The notes under the pieces: generated by a model
Databases searched by the model: none
The model's input: the letters and a program-made list of their open reading frames with translations, nothing else
Told to the model about the DNA's origin: nothing
Origin: Streptomyces odonnellii
GTDB taxonomy: Bacteria > Actinomycetota > Actinomycetes > Streptomycetales > Streptomycetaceae
DNA: 64,000 bases
Direction: 5' to 3'
NCBI RefSeq assembly: GCF_000981895.1
Contig: NZ_LATD01000030.1
Span: 1-64,000 of the forward strand
Translations under genes and position numbers: made by a program
Shown: positions 29,110 through 38,333 of the stretch, piece by piece
How the letters are laid out: every line of letters begins with the position of its first letter
Numbering within the stretch: the stretch's first letter is position 1

Positions 29110-31185
29110 TCAGCGCGCTGACGCCGCAAGAGATTCCCGGGCTGCGGCGGCCACCGCGTCCGCGGTGAAGCCGAACTCACGGAAGAGGACCTTGCCGTCC
29201 GCCGAAGCGCCGAAGTGCTCCAGCGACACAATGCGGCCGGCGTCACCCACGTACCGGTGCCAGGTCAGTCCGATACCGGCCTCGACCGCCACCCGCGCTG
29301 TCACGGAGGGCGGCAGAACGCTGTCCTTGTACGTCTGGTCCTGCTCGTCGAACCACTCGACGGACGGCATGGAGACCACCCGCGCCCGGATACCGTCGGC
29401 CTGGAGCTGCTCGCGCGCCGCCACGGCGAGCTGCACCTCGGAACCCGTACCGATCAGTACGACCTCGGGGTCGCCGCCCTCGGCGTCGAAGAGGACATAA
29501 CCGCCCCTGGCCGCCTCGTCGTTGGCGTCGTACGTCGGCACGCCCTGGCGGGTGAGCGCCAGACCGTGCGGCGCGCCCTTGGAGTGGCGGCGCAGGATCT
29601 CGCGCCAGGCGATCGCCGTCTCGTTGGCGTCGGCGGGGCGCACGATGTTCAGCCCCGGGATGGCGCGCAGCGCGGAGAGGTGCTCGACCGGCTGGTGCGT
29701 CGGGCCGTCCTCGCCGAGCCCGATCGAGTCATGGGTCCAGACATACGTGACGGGTACCCGCATCAGCGCCGCGAGCCGCACGGCCGGGCGCATGTAATCG
29801 GAGAACACCAGGAAAGTGCCGCCGTAGATACGGGTGTTGCCGTGCAGCGCGATGCCGTTCATCGTCGAGCCCATGGCGTGCTCGCGGATGCCGTAGTGCA
29901 CCGTGCGGCCGTACGGGTCGGCCCCCGGCAGCGGGTTGCCGGCCGGGAGGAACGAAGAGGTCTTGTCGATGGTGGTGTTGTTGGAGCCCGCCAGGTCGGC
30001 GGAGCCGCCCCACAGCTCCGGAATGACCTCGCCGAGCGCCTGGAGCACCTTGCCGGACGCGGCGCGCGTCGCCAGGGACTTGCCGGGCTCGAAGGCGGGG
30101 ACCTTGTCCTCCCAGCCCTCGGGGAGTTCACCGGCCCTGATCCGGTCGAACAGCGCGGCGCGCTCCGGCTGCGCGGTGCGCCACGCGGCGAAGGTCTTCT
30201 CCCACTCGCCGCGCACCTCACGGCCGCGGTCGAGCGCCTCACGGGTGTGCGCGAGCACCTCGTCCGCGACCTCGAAGGACTTCTCCGGGTCGAAGCCCAG
30301 GACCTTCTTGGTCGCCGCGACCTCCGCGTCGCCGAGCGCCGAGCCGTGCGCGGCCTCGGTGTTCTGCGCGTGCGGGGCGGGCCAGGCGATGATCGAGCGG
30401 GCCGCGATGAAGGAGGGGCGGTCGATCTCCTCCTGCGCGGCCTTCAGCGCCCGGTACAGACCGGCCGGGTCGAGGTCGCCGTTGGGAAGCTGCTCGACGC
30501 GCTGGACGTGCCAGCCGTACGCCTCGTACCGCTTGAGGGTGTCCTCGGAGACCGCGGTCTCCGTGTCGCCCTCGATCGAGATGTGGTTGTCGTCCCAGAG
30601 CAGCACCAGATTCCCCAGCTTCTGGTGGCCGGCCAGCGACGACGCCTCGGCCGAGATGCCCTCCTGGAGACAGCCGTCACCGGCGATCACCCAGACGGTG
30701 TGGTCGAACGGGGAGGTGCCGGGCGCCGCGTCCGGGTCGTACAGACCGCGCTCGTACCGCGCCGCCATCGCCATGCCGACGCCGTTCGCGACACCCTGGC
30801 CGAGCGGTCCCGTGGTGGTCTCGACACCGACGGTGTGGCCGTACTCCGGGTGGCCCGGGGTCTTCGAGCCCCAGGTGCGGAACGACTCCAGGTCCGCCAG
30901 CTCCAGGCCGTAACCCGCCAGATAGAGCTGGATGTAGAGCGTCAGGCTGGCGTGGCCGGCCGAGAGGACGAACCGGTCACGCCCGGTCCACTGAGCGTCG
31001 GCGGGGTCGTGCCGCATGAGCTTCTGGAACAGCACATACGCGGCGGGGGCCAGGCTCATGGCCGTACCGGGATGGCCGTTGCCGACCTTCTGTACGGCAT
31101 CCATGGCCAGGACGCGAACGGTATCGACCGCCCGGCTGTCCACATCGGTCCACTCGAGGTCTGTGGTGGTCGGCTTGGTGCTCAC
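29110..31185 (-). CDS. tkt: Transketolase
   Basis: Transketolase, 691 residues. Thiamine-diphosphate motif [18 protein letters not shown] with the downstream Asn ([15 protein letters not shown]), N-terminal [13 protein letters not shown], the active-site His in [10 protein letters not shown], and the pyrimidine domain with [18 protein letters not shown]. It is the first gene of the minus-strand tkt-tal-zwf-opcA-pgl operon. GTG start; only a short CAGG is visible as a ribosome site. A TAGGCT box on the minus strand at 31257-31252 could be the -10 of its promoter. Confidence 0.96.
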   Translation of the reverse strand: MSTKPTTTDLEWTDVDSRAVDTVRVLAMDAVQKVGNGHPGTAMSLAPAAYVLFQKLMRHDPADAQWTGRDRFVLSAGHASLTLYIQLYLAGYGLELADLESFRTWGSKTPGHPEYGHTVGVETTTGPLGQGVANGVGMAMAARYERGLYDPDAAPGTSPFDHTVWVIAGDGCLQEGISAEASSLAGHQKLGNLVLLWDDNHISIEGDTETAVSEDTLKRYEAYGWHVQRVEQLPNGDLDPAGLYRALKAAQEEIDRPSFIAARSIIAWPAPHAQNTEAAHGSALGDAEVAATKKVLGFDPEKSFEVADEVLAHTREALDRGREVRGEWEKTFAAWRTAQPERAALFDRIRAGELPEGWEDKVPAFEPGKSLATRAASGKVLQALGEVIPELWGGSADLAGSNNTTIDKTSSFLPAGNPLPGADPYGRTVHYGIREHAMGSTMNGIALHGNTRIYGGTFLVFSDYMRPAVRLAALMRVPVTYVWTHDSIGLGEDGPTHQPVEHLSALRAIPGLNIVRPADANETAIAWREILRRHSKGAPHGLALTRQGVPTYDANDEAARGGYVLFDAEGGDPEVVLIGTGSEVQLAVAAREQLQADGIRARVVSMPSVEWFDEQDQTYKDSVLPPSVTARVAVEAGIGLTWHRYVGDAGRIVSLEHFGASADGKVLFREFGFTADAVAAAARESLAASAR

Positions 31186-31524
31186 CCTGAGTCAGGGCTC
31201 CTCTCCACATGTCCAGTCCCGGTGTCTGAGGGCGCACCGGCTTCGCTGCCGAGCCTACCCTCGTAGCCCCATCCAACTTTTCCCCTTCGTAACCAGGGTG
31301 CGGCGGGCACATGGACTTCGCCTCCCGGCTGGGTACGGGGACGTCCCGCCCGGCGTGCGGGGACGTCCGAGCCGTGATAGCGGGACTGCTCCCGGGGCCC
31401 TCCGCACCACCCACCCCCGCGCGGAATCGGTGTCTGGGCAACGTCTAGAGTGGCGTGGTAAGCGCAAGTCTTTACCGGGGCTTCACGTCCGGAGCTTGCT
31501 GGGATTTCTCTGTCAGGGGTGTGC
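31186..31524. other. Divergent promoter region between tkt and ctaB
   Basis: No gene is seen in these 339 bp. Minus strand: TAGGCT (31257-31252), about 65 nt before the tkt start, is the best -10 candidate. Plus strand: TAGAGT (31446-31451), about 70 nt before ctaB, is the best -10 candidate. Neither has a convincing TTGAC element at 17-18 nt. The ends are otherwise GC-rich without clear inverted repeats. Confidence 0.4.
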
Positions 31525-32472
31525 GTGACGGCCGTCGAGTCCCGACCCGCTGGGGTCGTCCCGACTCCGACCCCGGGGGGCCATCGGCCGTTCGGGGCCC
31601 GCGTCAAAGCGTTCGTGATGCTGACCAAGCCGCGGATCATCGAGCTGCTGCTCATCACGACCGTGCCGGTGATGTTCCTGGCCGCCGGCACCGTGCCGGA
31701 TCTGTGGCTGGTGGTCACCACCTGTGTCGGCGGCTATCTCTCGGCCGGCGGCGCCAACGCGCTGAACATGTACATCGACCGTGACATCGACGCGATGATG
31801 GACCGTACGTCCCAGCGTCCCCTGGTCACCGGGATGGTGTCACCGCGCGAGGGGCTGGTCTTCGGCCTCACGCTGACCGTCGTCTCGACGCTCTGGTTCG
31901 GATTCCTGGTCAACTGGCTGTCCGCGGCGCTGTCGCTCGGTGCGCTCCTTTTCTACGTCGTCGTCTACACGATGATCCTCAAGCGCCGTACCGCGCAGAA
32001 CATCGTCTGGGGCGGGATCGCCGGCTGCATGCCCGTGCTGATCGGCTGGTCCGCGGTCACCGACTCGGTGTCCTGGGCGTCTCTCATCCTCTTCCTTGTC
32101 ATCTTCTTCTGGACGCCGCCGCACTACTGGCCGCTGTCGATGAAGGTGAAGGAGGACTACGCGCGCGCGGGCGTGCCCATGCTTCCGGTCGTCGCGAGCA
32201 ACCGGGTGGTGGCCCGGCAGATCGTCGTCTACAGCTGGGTGATGGTCGGTGTCTCGCTGCTGCTGACCCCGCTCGGGTACACCGGCTGGTTCTACACGGC
32301 GGTGGCGCTGGCGGCGGGCGGCTGGTGGCTCTGGGAGGCGCACGGTCTTCAGTCGCGCGCCCGGGCCGGGGTGACCGGCGGCAAGCTGAAGGAGATGCGG
32401 CTGTTCCACTGGTCGATCACCTATGTGTCGCTGCTGTTCGTCGCCGTGGCGGTCGATCCTTTCCTGCGGTAG
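31525..32472 (+). CDS. ctaB: Protoheme IX farnesyltransferase (heme O synthase)
   Basis: A UbiA-superfamily prenyltransferase of about 315 residues with eight or nine membrane helices. The Asp-rich motif [22 protein letters not shown] and the second one, [15 protein letters not shown], bind the prenyl diphosphate and Mg2+. It converts heme B to heme O for the aa3-type oxidase, and ctaA in the same neighbourhood completes heme A. GTG 31525 is chosen because CAGGGG lies 7 nt upstream; GTG 31519 is in frame just before it. The 3' end carries a three-copy 15-bp repeat and a terminator. Confidence 0.94.
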   Translation: MTAVESRPAGVVPTPTPGGHRPFGARVKAFVMLTKPRIIELLLITTVPVMFLAAGTVPDLWLVVTTCVGGYLSAGGANALNMYIDRDIDAMMDRTSQRPLVTGMVSPREGLVFGLTLTVVSTLWFGFLVNWLSAALSLGALLFYVVVYTMILKRRTAQNIVWGGIAGCMPVLIGWSAVTDSVSWASLILFLVIFFWTPPHYWPLSMKVKEDYARAGVPMLPVVASNRVVARQIVVYSWVMVGVSLLLTPLGYTGWFYTAVALAAGGWWLWEAHGLQSRARAGVTGGKLKEMRLFHWSITYVSLLFVAVAVDPFLR

Positions 32473-32476
32473 CACT

Positions 32477-32521
32477 CAGGTTCTGTTTCATCAGATTCTG
32501 TTTCCCCAGGTTCTGTCCAAC
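32477..32521 (+). repeat. Three-copy 15-bp tandem repeat after ctaB
   Basis: Three exact-length copies at 32477-32491, 32492-32506 and 32507-32521 with the core CAGxTTCTGT. The first copy starts 4 bp after the ctaB stop and the last one abuts a terminator hairpin. Confidence 0.85.
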
Positions 32522-32558
32522 GGGCGGGGCGCGTGGTCAAGGCCACGCGGCCCGCCCG
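32521..32558 (+). terminator. Hairpin terminator after ctaB
   Basis: A 16-bp stem (32521-32536 with 32543-32558) with one mismatch and a 6-nt loop TCAAGG. Confidence 0.85.
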
Positions 32559-32594
32559 TCGCCGGTTGATCTACCCGTGGGTAGCATCGAATTC

Positions 32595-32990
32595 ATGTCA
32601 GAGACCCAGCAGGTTGACCAGAGCGAGCCCGATCCCGACGAGAGCGCCGTCAGCGCGGCGAGTGCCGAGAGCGGGGCCGCGGCCCGCCGGGCGACGCGCG
32701 ACGCACGCCGGGCCGCCCGGCTCGCCAAGCAGATCGGCGCCTTCGCCAAGCGGCACGGCGGCGCCGAGGGACGGCTCGCCTACCTCGGACAGGCGGGCAC
32801 CCGGATCGTCCTTGTCGGCGAGGACGGCGGCTGGGGCGATCTCGTCGCCCCCAGCTACGAGGTCGCGCTCGGCGCCGCCGAGAAGGCCGGACTCACTCTG
32901 CACGAGAGTTTCGACGGGGAACTCGCGGCCAAGGTCCGCACCGGCCCGTACGAATGGAAGCGGATGGCCGGGATCCAGCTCGGCCACTGA
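32595..32990 (+). CDS. Conserved actinomycete protein of unknown function
   Basis: A 131-residue soluble protein. Residues 1-40 are acidic then Ala/Arg-rich (RRATRDARRAARLAKQIG, a probable basic helix). The remaining part is a compact domain (EGRLAYLGQAGTRIVLVGEDGGWGDLVAPSYEVALGAAEKAGLTLHESFDGELAAKVRTGPYEWKRMAG read in segments), with no catalytic motif that I recognise. I know no function. No ribosome site precedes the ATG; TAGCAT ends 7 nt before it, so the mRNA is probably leaderless. Confidence 0.75.
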   Translation: MSETQQVDQSEPDPDESAVSAASAESGAAARRATRDARRAARLAKQIGAFAKRHGGAEGRLAYLGQAGTRIVLVGEDGGWGDLVAPSYEVALGAAEKAGLTLHESFDGELAAKVRTGPYEWKRMAGIQLGH

Positions 32991-33158
32991 TTCGGCCGTC
33001 CCGGCCCCCCGCCGTCCCGGCCCTGTGACGACCGGCGGCGACCGGGCTCGTACGGCTGACATGACGGCCGTCACGGGCCCCGGGCGCGCCCTGGGCGCCA
33101 CCCGATCGCGGTTCACCCGTTAGTCCGGGTAGGAGTACGGTCCACGACGGGAATCCCG

Positions 33159-34271
33159 ATGATCGAAACTGCGTCCCTGGTCGACCAGTACTGCCACGGG
33201 GTGCTCCGCGGAGAGCTGGGGCTCGGCACCTTCGAGGCCCAGCTCGGCAGGACGGCGGGGCCGCCCGCCGCCGGCACCACCTTCTTCGACACCCAGACCG
33301 GTTTCGCGGTACGCCGCTGGTGTCCGCCCGTACTCGGTCTCGAACCGCACTGCCCCCCGGCCCGCTATCTGGCCCGCCGCCGGGAGCTGGGGGTCCTGGA
33401 GGCGGGCCGGCGGCTGCTGCGGTCCACCGGGATCGCCACCTATTTGGTGGACACCGGGCTGCCCGGCGATCTGACCGGGCCCGCCGAGATCGCCTCGGCC
33501 GGTGCGGCCGAGGCGCTGGAGATCGTACGGCTCGAACCGCTCGCCGAGCGCGTCGCTGACGGAGCGGACGGGGTCGGCACGTTTCTCTCCGGTCTCGCCG
33601 AGTCCGTGCACACCGCCGCCGCCTCGGCCGTCGCCTTCAGCTCGGTCGCCGGGATCCGGCACGGTCTGGCGCTCGCCCCGGAGCCGCCGGGGCCCGGCGA
33701 GGTACGGAGTGCGGCGGACCACTGGCTGGCCGGGCGGGTGGCCGGCGCGCCGCTCACCGATCCTGTACTGCTGCGGCATCTGCTGTGGACGGCCGTCGGC
33801 TCCGGGCTGCCGCTGCAACTGCACATGGGCGCCGGTGCCGGATATCCGCGGCCGGGGCGTACGGATCCGCTGCCGCTCACCGGTTTCGTGGCGGCCACCG
33901 CCGGCCTCGGCACCGATCTGGTCCTGCTGGGGGCCTATCCGTACCACCGGCACGCGGCCCAGCTCACCGGGGCCTTCCCGCATGTGTACGCCGATCTGGG
34001 GCCCGCCCTCGCGCATACCGGGGCCCGGGCCACCGCCGTACTCGCGGAGGTCCTGGAACTGGCGCCGTTCGGGAAGCTGTTGTTCTCCAGCGGCGCGCGA
34101 GGGCTGCCGGAGCTGCATGTGGTGGGGGCGCGGGTGTTCCGGGAGGCGCTGGCGCGGGTCCTGGGCGGCTGGGTGGCCGACGGGTCCTGGGCGCCCGGTG
34201 ACGCGCAGCGGGTCGCCGGGATGATCGCGGCGGGCAACGCGCGGCGCCTCTACCGGCTGTTGGGCGACTGA
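33159..34271 (+). CDS. Amidohydrolase family protein
   Basis: A 370-residue probable metal-dependent hydrolase of the amidohydrolase-2 (FluG N-terminal-like) type. It has the TIM-barrel pattern with LVDQYCHGVL at the N-terminus in place of the usual HxH, GLPLQLHMGAGAGYP (metal-ligand strand), LLGAYPYHRHAAQL, HVYADLGPAL and LLFSSGARGLPELHVVGAR at the C-terminus. The usual first HxH metal motif is not evident (only one His in DQYCHG), so the metal site may be mononuclear. The substrate is unknown. Similar genes sit beside glutamine-synthetase-like genes in other actinomycetes, but none is present here. The start has no clear ribosome site. Confidence 0.75.
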   Translation: MIETASLVDQYCHGVLRGELGLGTFEAQLGRTAGPPAAGTTFFDTQTGFAVRRWCPPVLGLEPHCPPARYLARRRELGVLEAGRRLLRSTGIATYLVDTGLPGDLTGPAEIASAGAAEALEIVRLEPLAERVADGADGVGTFLSGLAESVHTAAASAVAFSSVAGIRHGLALAPEPPGPGEVRSAADHWLAGRVAGAPLTDPVLLRHLLWTAVGSGLPLQLHMGAGAGYPRPGRTDPLPLTGFVAATAGLGTDLVLLGAYPYHRHAAQLTGAFPHVYADLGPALAHTGARATAVLAEVLELAPFGKLLFSSGARGLPELHVVGARVFREALARVLGGWVADGSWAPGDAQRVAGMIAAGNARRLYRLLGD

Positions 34272-34358
34272 AGCGGCTGTCGCGGAATCCCGGACTCAGC
34301 CGTCCCCGGATTCAGCCAGGCGCGGGACCGCCGGGTGTGGGCTCGGCCGGGCGTGGGC

Positions 34359-35324
34359 TCAGCTCGGAACAGCCGACAGCGGGGACTCCTGCTGCGCGGG
34401 GATTCCCGGTGCGGCGTGCGGGCGCTCGCGCACACTCATCGCCAGCCGCAGCACCGCGATCCACACCAGGCACGAGCCCAACATGTGCGCGCCGACCAGG
34501 ATCTCGGGTACGTCGGTGAAGAACTGCACATAGCCGATGGCGCCTTGGGCGAGCAGGACCAGCAGCAGTTCCCTGGCGCGCGTCCGGGTGTCCGGCGGAG
34601 CGTCCACCACCCGCAGCACCAGCCACATCGCCACGGCCAGCGCGCAGACCAGCCAGGCGAACACCGCGTGCACATGGGCGGCGGTGACCCAGTCGAACGG
34701 CATCCGCGGCACATCGCTGCTGTCGCCCGCGTGCCGCCCCGAGCCCGTCACGACCGTACCCGCCCCGATCAGGACCACCGCCGCGCCGGTCAGCGCCCAG
34801 GACAGCTTGCGCACCGGGCGCGGGACCCGCGGCCGGGCCGCGCTGTCGCCCTCGCGGGTGCGCAGCCAGGTCAGGGTGGTGACGGTGAGCAGGGTGGTGG
34901 CGAGCAGGAAGTGGCCCGCCACGGTCCAGGGGTTGAGGCCCATCCACACCGTGACCCCGCCGAGCACGGCATTGCCCATCACGATCCAGAACTGGGACCA
35001 GGCGAGCCGGGTCAGCCCGCGCCGCCGGGGCTTCGCCGAGCGAACCGCCACGATCGCCCAGCCGACCGCCGCGCACAGCACATAGGTCAGCATCCGGTTG
35101 CCGAACTCGATCGCCCCGTGGATTCCCTGCTCCGGGGTGGCGAAGAGGCTGTCGTCCGTGCACTTGGGCCAGGTGTCGCAGCCGAGGCCGGAGCCGGTCA
35201 GCCGGACCGCGCCGCCGGTGACGACGATCACCACGCTCATCACGACGGCGGTGAGCGCGGCGCGCTGGACCGTACGGGGTGACGGTGTCCAGCGCTGGGC
35301 GATATGGGCGAGGGGGGTCAGCAC
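34359..35324 (-). CDS. ctaA: Heme A synthase (COX15/CtaA family)
   Basis: A polytopic protein of about 321 residues with eight membrane helices in two repeats. Heme-ligand histidines are in HGAIEFGNR, TVAGHFLLAT, TAAHVHAVFAW and VGAHMLGS, and the paired cysteines of the extracellular loop are in GLGCDTWPKC. It oxidises heme O to heme A for cytochrome c oxidase, partner of ctaB. I place the start at GTG 35324: TACGAT (35337-35332) is a good -10 box ending 7 nt before it and no ribosome site precedes the in-frame ATG at 35333, which would lie within that box. ATG 35333 (three residues longer) is the alternative. Confidence 0.93.
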   Translation of the reverse strand: MLTPLAHIAQRWTPSPRTVQRAALTAVVMSVVIVVTGGAVRLTGSGLGCDTWPKCTDDSLFATPEQGIHGAIEFGNRMLTYVLCAAVGWAIVAVRSAKPRRRGLTRLAWSQFWIVMGNAVLGGVTVWMGLNPWTVAGHFLLATTLLTVTTLTWLRTREGDSAARPRVPRPVRKLSWALTGAAVVLIGAGTVVTGSGRHAGDSSDVPRMPFDWVTAAHVHAVFAWLVCALAVAMWLVLRVVDAPPDTRTRARELLLVLLAQGAIGYVQFFTDVPEILVGAHMLGSCLVWIAVLRLAMSVRERPHAAPGIPAQQESPLSAVPS

Positions 35325-35468
35325 GGCAACCATCGTAGGCGGGAGCTTGTGCAGGTTTTCACGAGGGGTACGGGACGGGCTCTTCCGGCATCTTCGCGCC
35401 CGGCGCTCAACGCCGCGTGCGCGACCCCCAGCGCCGGCGCTCAACACCCAGCCCTCAATGCCCGGCGC

Positions 35469-36326
35469 TCACTCCCAGCGGAAGAACACGGCCGCCGCCC
35501 CGAGCCCCAGCGCGGCCCAGCCGGCCAGCACCCCGAGATCGCCCCAGGGCGTCGCGGCGCCCTGCTGGAGGACGTCCCGCAGCCCGTCGGAGAGCGCCGA
35601 GATCGGCAGCAGCGCGAGCACCGAGCCCGCCGCGTCCGGGAACCGGTCCAGCGGCACGATCACCCCGCCGCCCACCAGGAGCAGCAGGAAGACCAGATTG
35701 GCCGCGGCCAGGGTCGCCTCGGCCCGGAGCGTGCCCGCCATCAGCAGACCGAGCCCGGAGAAGGCCGCGGTCCCCAGCACGAGCAGCAGCAGTACGGCGA
35801 GCGCCCCGGACGGGGTGGCCGCCCCCTGCGGCGACCAGCCGAGCAGCAGCGCGATCACCGTCAGCAGCATGATCTGGAGCACTTCGGTGACCAGGACGCA
35901 GAGCGTCTTGGCGGTCATCAGCGCCCACCGCGGCAGCGGTGACACCGCGAGCCGCTTGAGCACTCCGTACCGCCGCTCGAAGCCGGTGGCGATGGCCTGT
36001 CCGGTGAACGCCGTGGACATCACCGCCAGGGCGAGGACACCGGGCGCGAGGAAGTCCACCGCCTTGTCGGAGCCGCTGCCGGGGCCACCGCCGGTGCCGG
36101 TACCGCTCGTGTCGATGATGTCGACCGTCGAGAACAGCACCAGCAGCAGCGACGGGATGATCACGGTCAGCAGGAGCTGCTCGCCGTTGCGCAGCAGCAG
36201 CTTCGTCTCGAACGCCGTCTGGGCCGCGATCATGCGGAGCAGCGGTGCCGCGCCGGGCGCGGGGGCGTACGTACCGGCGCTTCTGACGGCGCCCGTCGCG
36301 CTGCTCGTAACGGCGTCGGCGGTCAT
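35469..36326 (-). CDS. ABC transporter permease (ABC-2 type, DrrB-like)
   Basis: A 285-residue ABC-2 membrane subunit with six predicted helices. After a 30-residue tail, the first helix (LLLTVIIPSLLLVLFSTV) is followed by an external Gly-rich loop (DTSGTGTGGGPGSGSDK), then ATGFERRYGVLKRLAVSPLPR, the conserved cytosolic coupling segment, and four more helices. The start overlaps the stop of the ATPase gene by 4 nt (ATGA), with AAGGAG upstream. With the next gene it forms a DrrAB-like exporter; the substrate is not deducible. The location between ctaA and sufR recurs in Streptomyces. Confidence 0.9.
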   Translation of the reverse strand: MTADAVTSSATGAVRSAGTYAPAPGAAPLLRMIAAQTAFETKLLLRNGEQLLLTVIIPSLLLVLFSTVDIIDTSGTGTGGGPGSGSDKAVDFLAPGVLALAVMSTAFTGQAIATGFERRYGVLKRLAVSPLPRWALMTAKTLCVLVTEVLQIMLLTVIALLLGWSPQGAATPSGALAVLLLLVLGTAAFSGLGLLMAGTLRAEATLAAANLVFLLLLVGGGVIVPLDRFPDAAGSVLALLPISALSDGLRDVLQQGAATPWGDLGVLAGWAALGLGAAAVFFRWE

Positions 36327-37300
36327 GAACGCAGCTCCTTGCCGGTCAGTTCGAGGAAGACGTCCTCCAGGGTGTGCCGCTCGACGGAGATCCCGTCGGC
36401 CATCACACCGTGCTGCGCGCACCAGGAGGCGACCGTGGCCAGGAGCTGCGGATCGACCGAGCCGCTGATCCGGTACGCGCCCGGCGACAGCTCCGCCGCG
36501 GCGGTGCCGTCCGGCAGCGCCTTCAGCAGCGAGCCGAGGTCGAGCCCGGGGCGGCCGGTGAAGCGCAGGGTGTTCTCGGCGCCGCCCCGGCACAGCTCCT
36601 CGGGGCTGCCGTGGGCGATCACCCGGCCCGCGTCGATGATCACCACGTCGTCGGCCAGTTCCTCGGCCTCGTCCATGAAGTGCGTGGTCAGTACGGCGGT
36701 GACGCCGTCGGCGCGCAGTTCGCGGAGCAGTTCCCAGGTGGAGCGCCGGGCCTGCGGGTCGAGCCCGGCCGTCGGCTCGTCCAGGAAGACCAGCTCCGGC
36801 CGGCCGACCACGGCCAGGGCGAGCGCGAGCCGCTGCTGCTGGCCGCCGGAGAGCCGCCGGTAGGCCGTACGTCCGCAGTCGCCGAGGCCGAGCCGTTCCA
36901 TCAGCGCGTCCACATCCAGCGGCCGCGCGTGCAGCCGGGCCATGTGGCGGAGCATCTCCTCGGCGCGCGCTCCGGAGTACACACCACCCGACTGGAGCAT
37001 CACGCCGATGCGGGGACGGAGCCGGGCGGCGTCGGCGACCGGGTCGAGACCGAGGACGCGTACGGTGCCGGAATCGGCCCTGCGATAGCCCTCGCAGGTC
37101 TCCACGGTGGTGGTCTTGCCGGCTCCGTTGGGGCCGAGCACGGCGGTGACCGTACCGGCGCGCACCACCAGGTCGAGACCGTCCACCGCGGCTCTGTCCC
37201 CGTACCGCTTGACCAGGCCGTGGACCTCGACCACGGGATCCCGTGTGCCTGCTGCGGGCGCGCGGTCGGGCAGGGAGCCGCCCGGGAAGACGCTGTGCAT
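36323..37300 (-). CDS. ABC transporter ATP-binding protein (DrrA-like)
   Basis: A 325-residue ABC ATPase: Walker A LGPNGAGKTTTVE near residue 62, Q-loop GVMLQSGGVY, signature LSGGQQQRLALALAVV, Walker B LVFLDEPTAGLDP and the H-loop TTHFMDEAEELAD, followed by a C-terminal extension of about 85 residues typical of the DrrA group. It powers the permease encoded downstream. The ATG at 37300 is preceded by TAGACT 7 nt upstream on the minus strand (37313-37308), so the mRNA is probably leaderless. It diverges from sufR, with 247 bp between. Confidence 0.9.
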   Translation of the reverse strand: MHSVFPGGSLPDRAPAAGTRDPVVEVHGLVKRYGDRAAVDGLDLVVRAGTVTAVLGPNGAGKTTTVETCEGYRRADSGTVRVLGLDPVADAARLRPRIGVMLQSGGVYSGARAEEMLRHMARLHARPLDVDALMERLGLGDCGRTAYRRLSGGQQQRLALALAVVGRPELVFLDEPTAGLDPQARRSTWELLRELRADGVTAVLTTHFMDEAEELADDVVIIDAGRVIAHGSPEELCRGGAENTLRFTGRPGLDLGSLLKALPDGTAAAELSPGAYRISGSVDPQLLATVASWCAQHGVMADGISVERHTLEDVFLELTGKELRS

Positions 37301-37461
37301 GCCGGGCAGTCTAGGCAGCGCCCGCCGGACCCCGGGCCGCGGGGCCGAAAGGATCTGTCCGCAGGCCGGAAAAGTGCGGTGTCCCGAACCTGTACGCATC
37401 GCTCGGCAGCCGGTCGCGAGCCGGAAGAAGAGCAGGCCGGCCGGGGTGGCGAGGGTCGTTG

Positions 37462-37548
37462 TTAGGTAACCCTTAGTGATGAAGCGCACCGGAGACCGCT
37501 GCGGACCGTGGTTGTCACGGCCGGACGAATTACGCAACAATGGCGTTG
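37462..37548 (+). promoter_or_regulatory. sufR promoter and candidate operators
   Basis: The promoter is TTGTCA (37512-37517), 18 nt, AACAAT (37536-37541); the GTG start follows 6 nt later, so the suf mRNA is probably leaderless. Inverted repeats overlap both boxes: CCGTG-N5-CACGG (37506-37520) over the -35, and CAAC-N6-GTTG (37535-37548) over the -10 and start. Further upstream TTAGGTAACCCTTAG (37462-37476) has an intact half site of the DtxR/IdeR iron box. Which of these SufR or an iron regulator uses is not decidable by reading. Confidence 0.6.
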
Positions 37549-38333
37549 TGAAATACGTCGGCGAGGCTCCCCAGGAGGAACTCGCGACCGGTGAGCACCC
37601 CACTCGCAACCGCGTCGCGCGCTCCATCCTGGACCACGGCCCCTCCACGGTCTCCGAGCTGGCGGGGCGCCTCGGGCTCACCCAGGCCGCCGTCCGCCGC
37701 CATCTCGACGCGCTGGTCGCCGATTCCGTGGTGGAACCGCGCGAGCAGCGGGTCTACGGATCACGCGGACGCGGCAGGCCGGCCAAGGTGTTCGTCCTGA
37801 CTGACTGCGGCCGGGACGCCTTCGACCAGTCGTACGACCAGCTCGCCGCGGACGCCCTGCGCTGGATCGCCAGGAGCGCGGGCGGCGGGGAGCGCGGCGA
37901 GGCGGCCGTCGCTGCCTTCGCCCGTGCCCGGCTCGCCGACCAGTCGGAGAGCTACCGCCGGGCGGTCGAGCAGGCCGATCCGGCCAGGCGCACCGAGGCC
38001 CTGGCCGAGGCGCTGAGCGCCGACGGGTACGCTGCTACGGCGCGTAGCGCGCCGAACCGGCAGGGCGAGCAGCTCTGCCAGCACCACTGCCCGGTCGCCC
38101 ATGTCGCCGAGCAGTTCCCGCAGCTCTGCGAGGCGGAGACGGAGTCCTTCTCCGAGCTGCTCGGGACCCATGTGCAGCGACTGGCCACCATCGCCCACGG
38201 TGACGGCGTCTGCACGACGTTCATCCCCCGCGCCACCGCGACCGCAGAGGCCACCGCGACCGCGGAGACCGCCGCCACCGCAGAGACCACTGATCACGCT
38301 TCTGAAAGCACAGCCGGGAGGAACCCCGAATGA
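37548..38333 (+). CDS. sufR: Iron-sulfur cluster biosynthesis transcriptional repressor SufR
   Basis: A 261-residue regulator. N-terminal winged helix: [44 protein letters not shown] with a basic wing [16 protein letters not shown]. The C-terminal half has the Fe-S ligand cluster [23 protein letters not shown], the Cys pattern of actinobacterial SufR, which represses the suf operon when it holds a cluster. The last 30 residues are an Ala/Thr/Glu repeat ([12 protein letters not shown] type) encoded by an 18-bp DNA repeat. The GTG at 37548 is chosen from the promoter geometry. The stop overlaps sufB (ATGA), so the repressor is made in step with its targets. Confidence 0.92.
   Translation: MKYVGEAPQEELATGEHPTRNRVARSILDHGPSTVSELAGRLGLTQAAVRRHLDALVADSVVEPREQRVYGSRGRGRPAKVFVLTDCGRDAFDQSYDQLAADALRWIARSAGGGERGEAAVAAFARARLADQSESYRRAVEQADPARRTEALAEALSADGYAATARSAPNRQGEQLCQHHCPVAHVAEQFPQLCEAETESFSELLGTHVQRLATIAHGDGVCTTFIPRATATAEATATAETAATAETTDHASESTAGRNPE

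Noticed and set aside
35325..35447. A longer N-terminus for ctaA
   Set aside because: The upstream extension is Arg-rich, non-hydrophobic, and covers the probable promoter.
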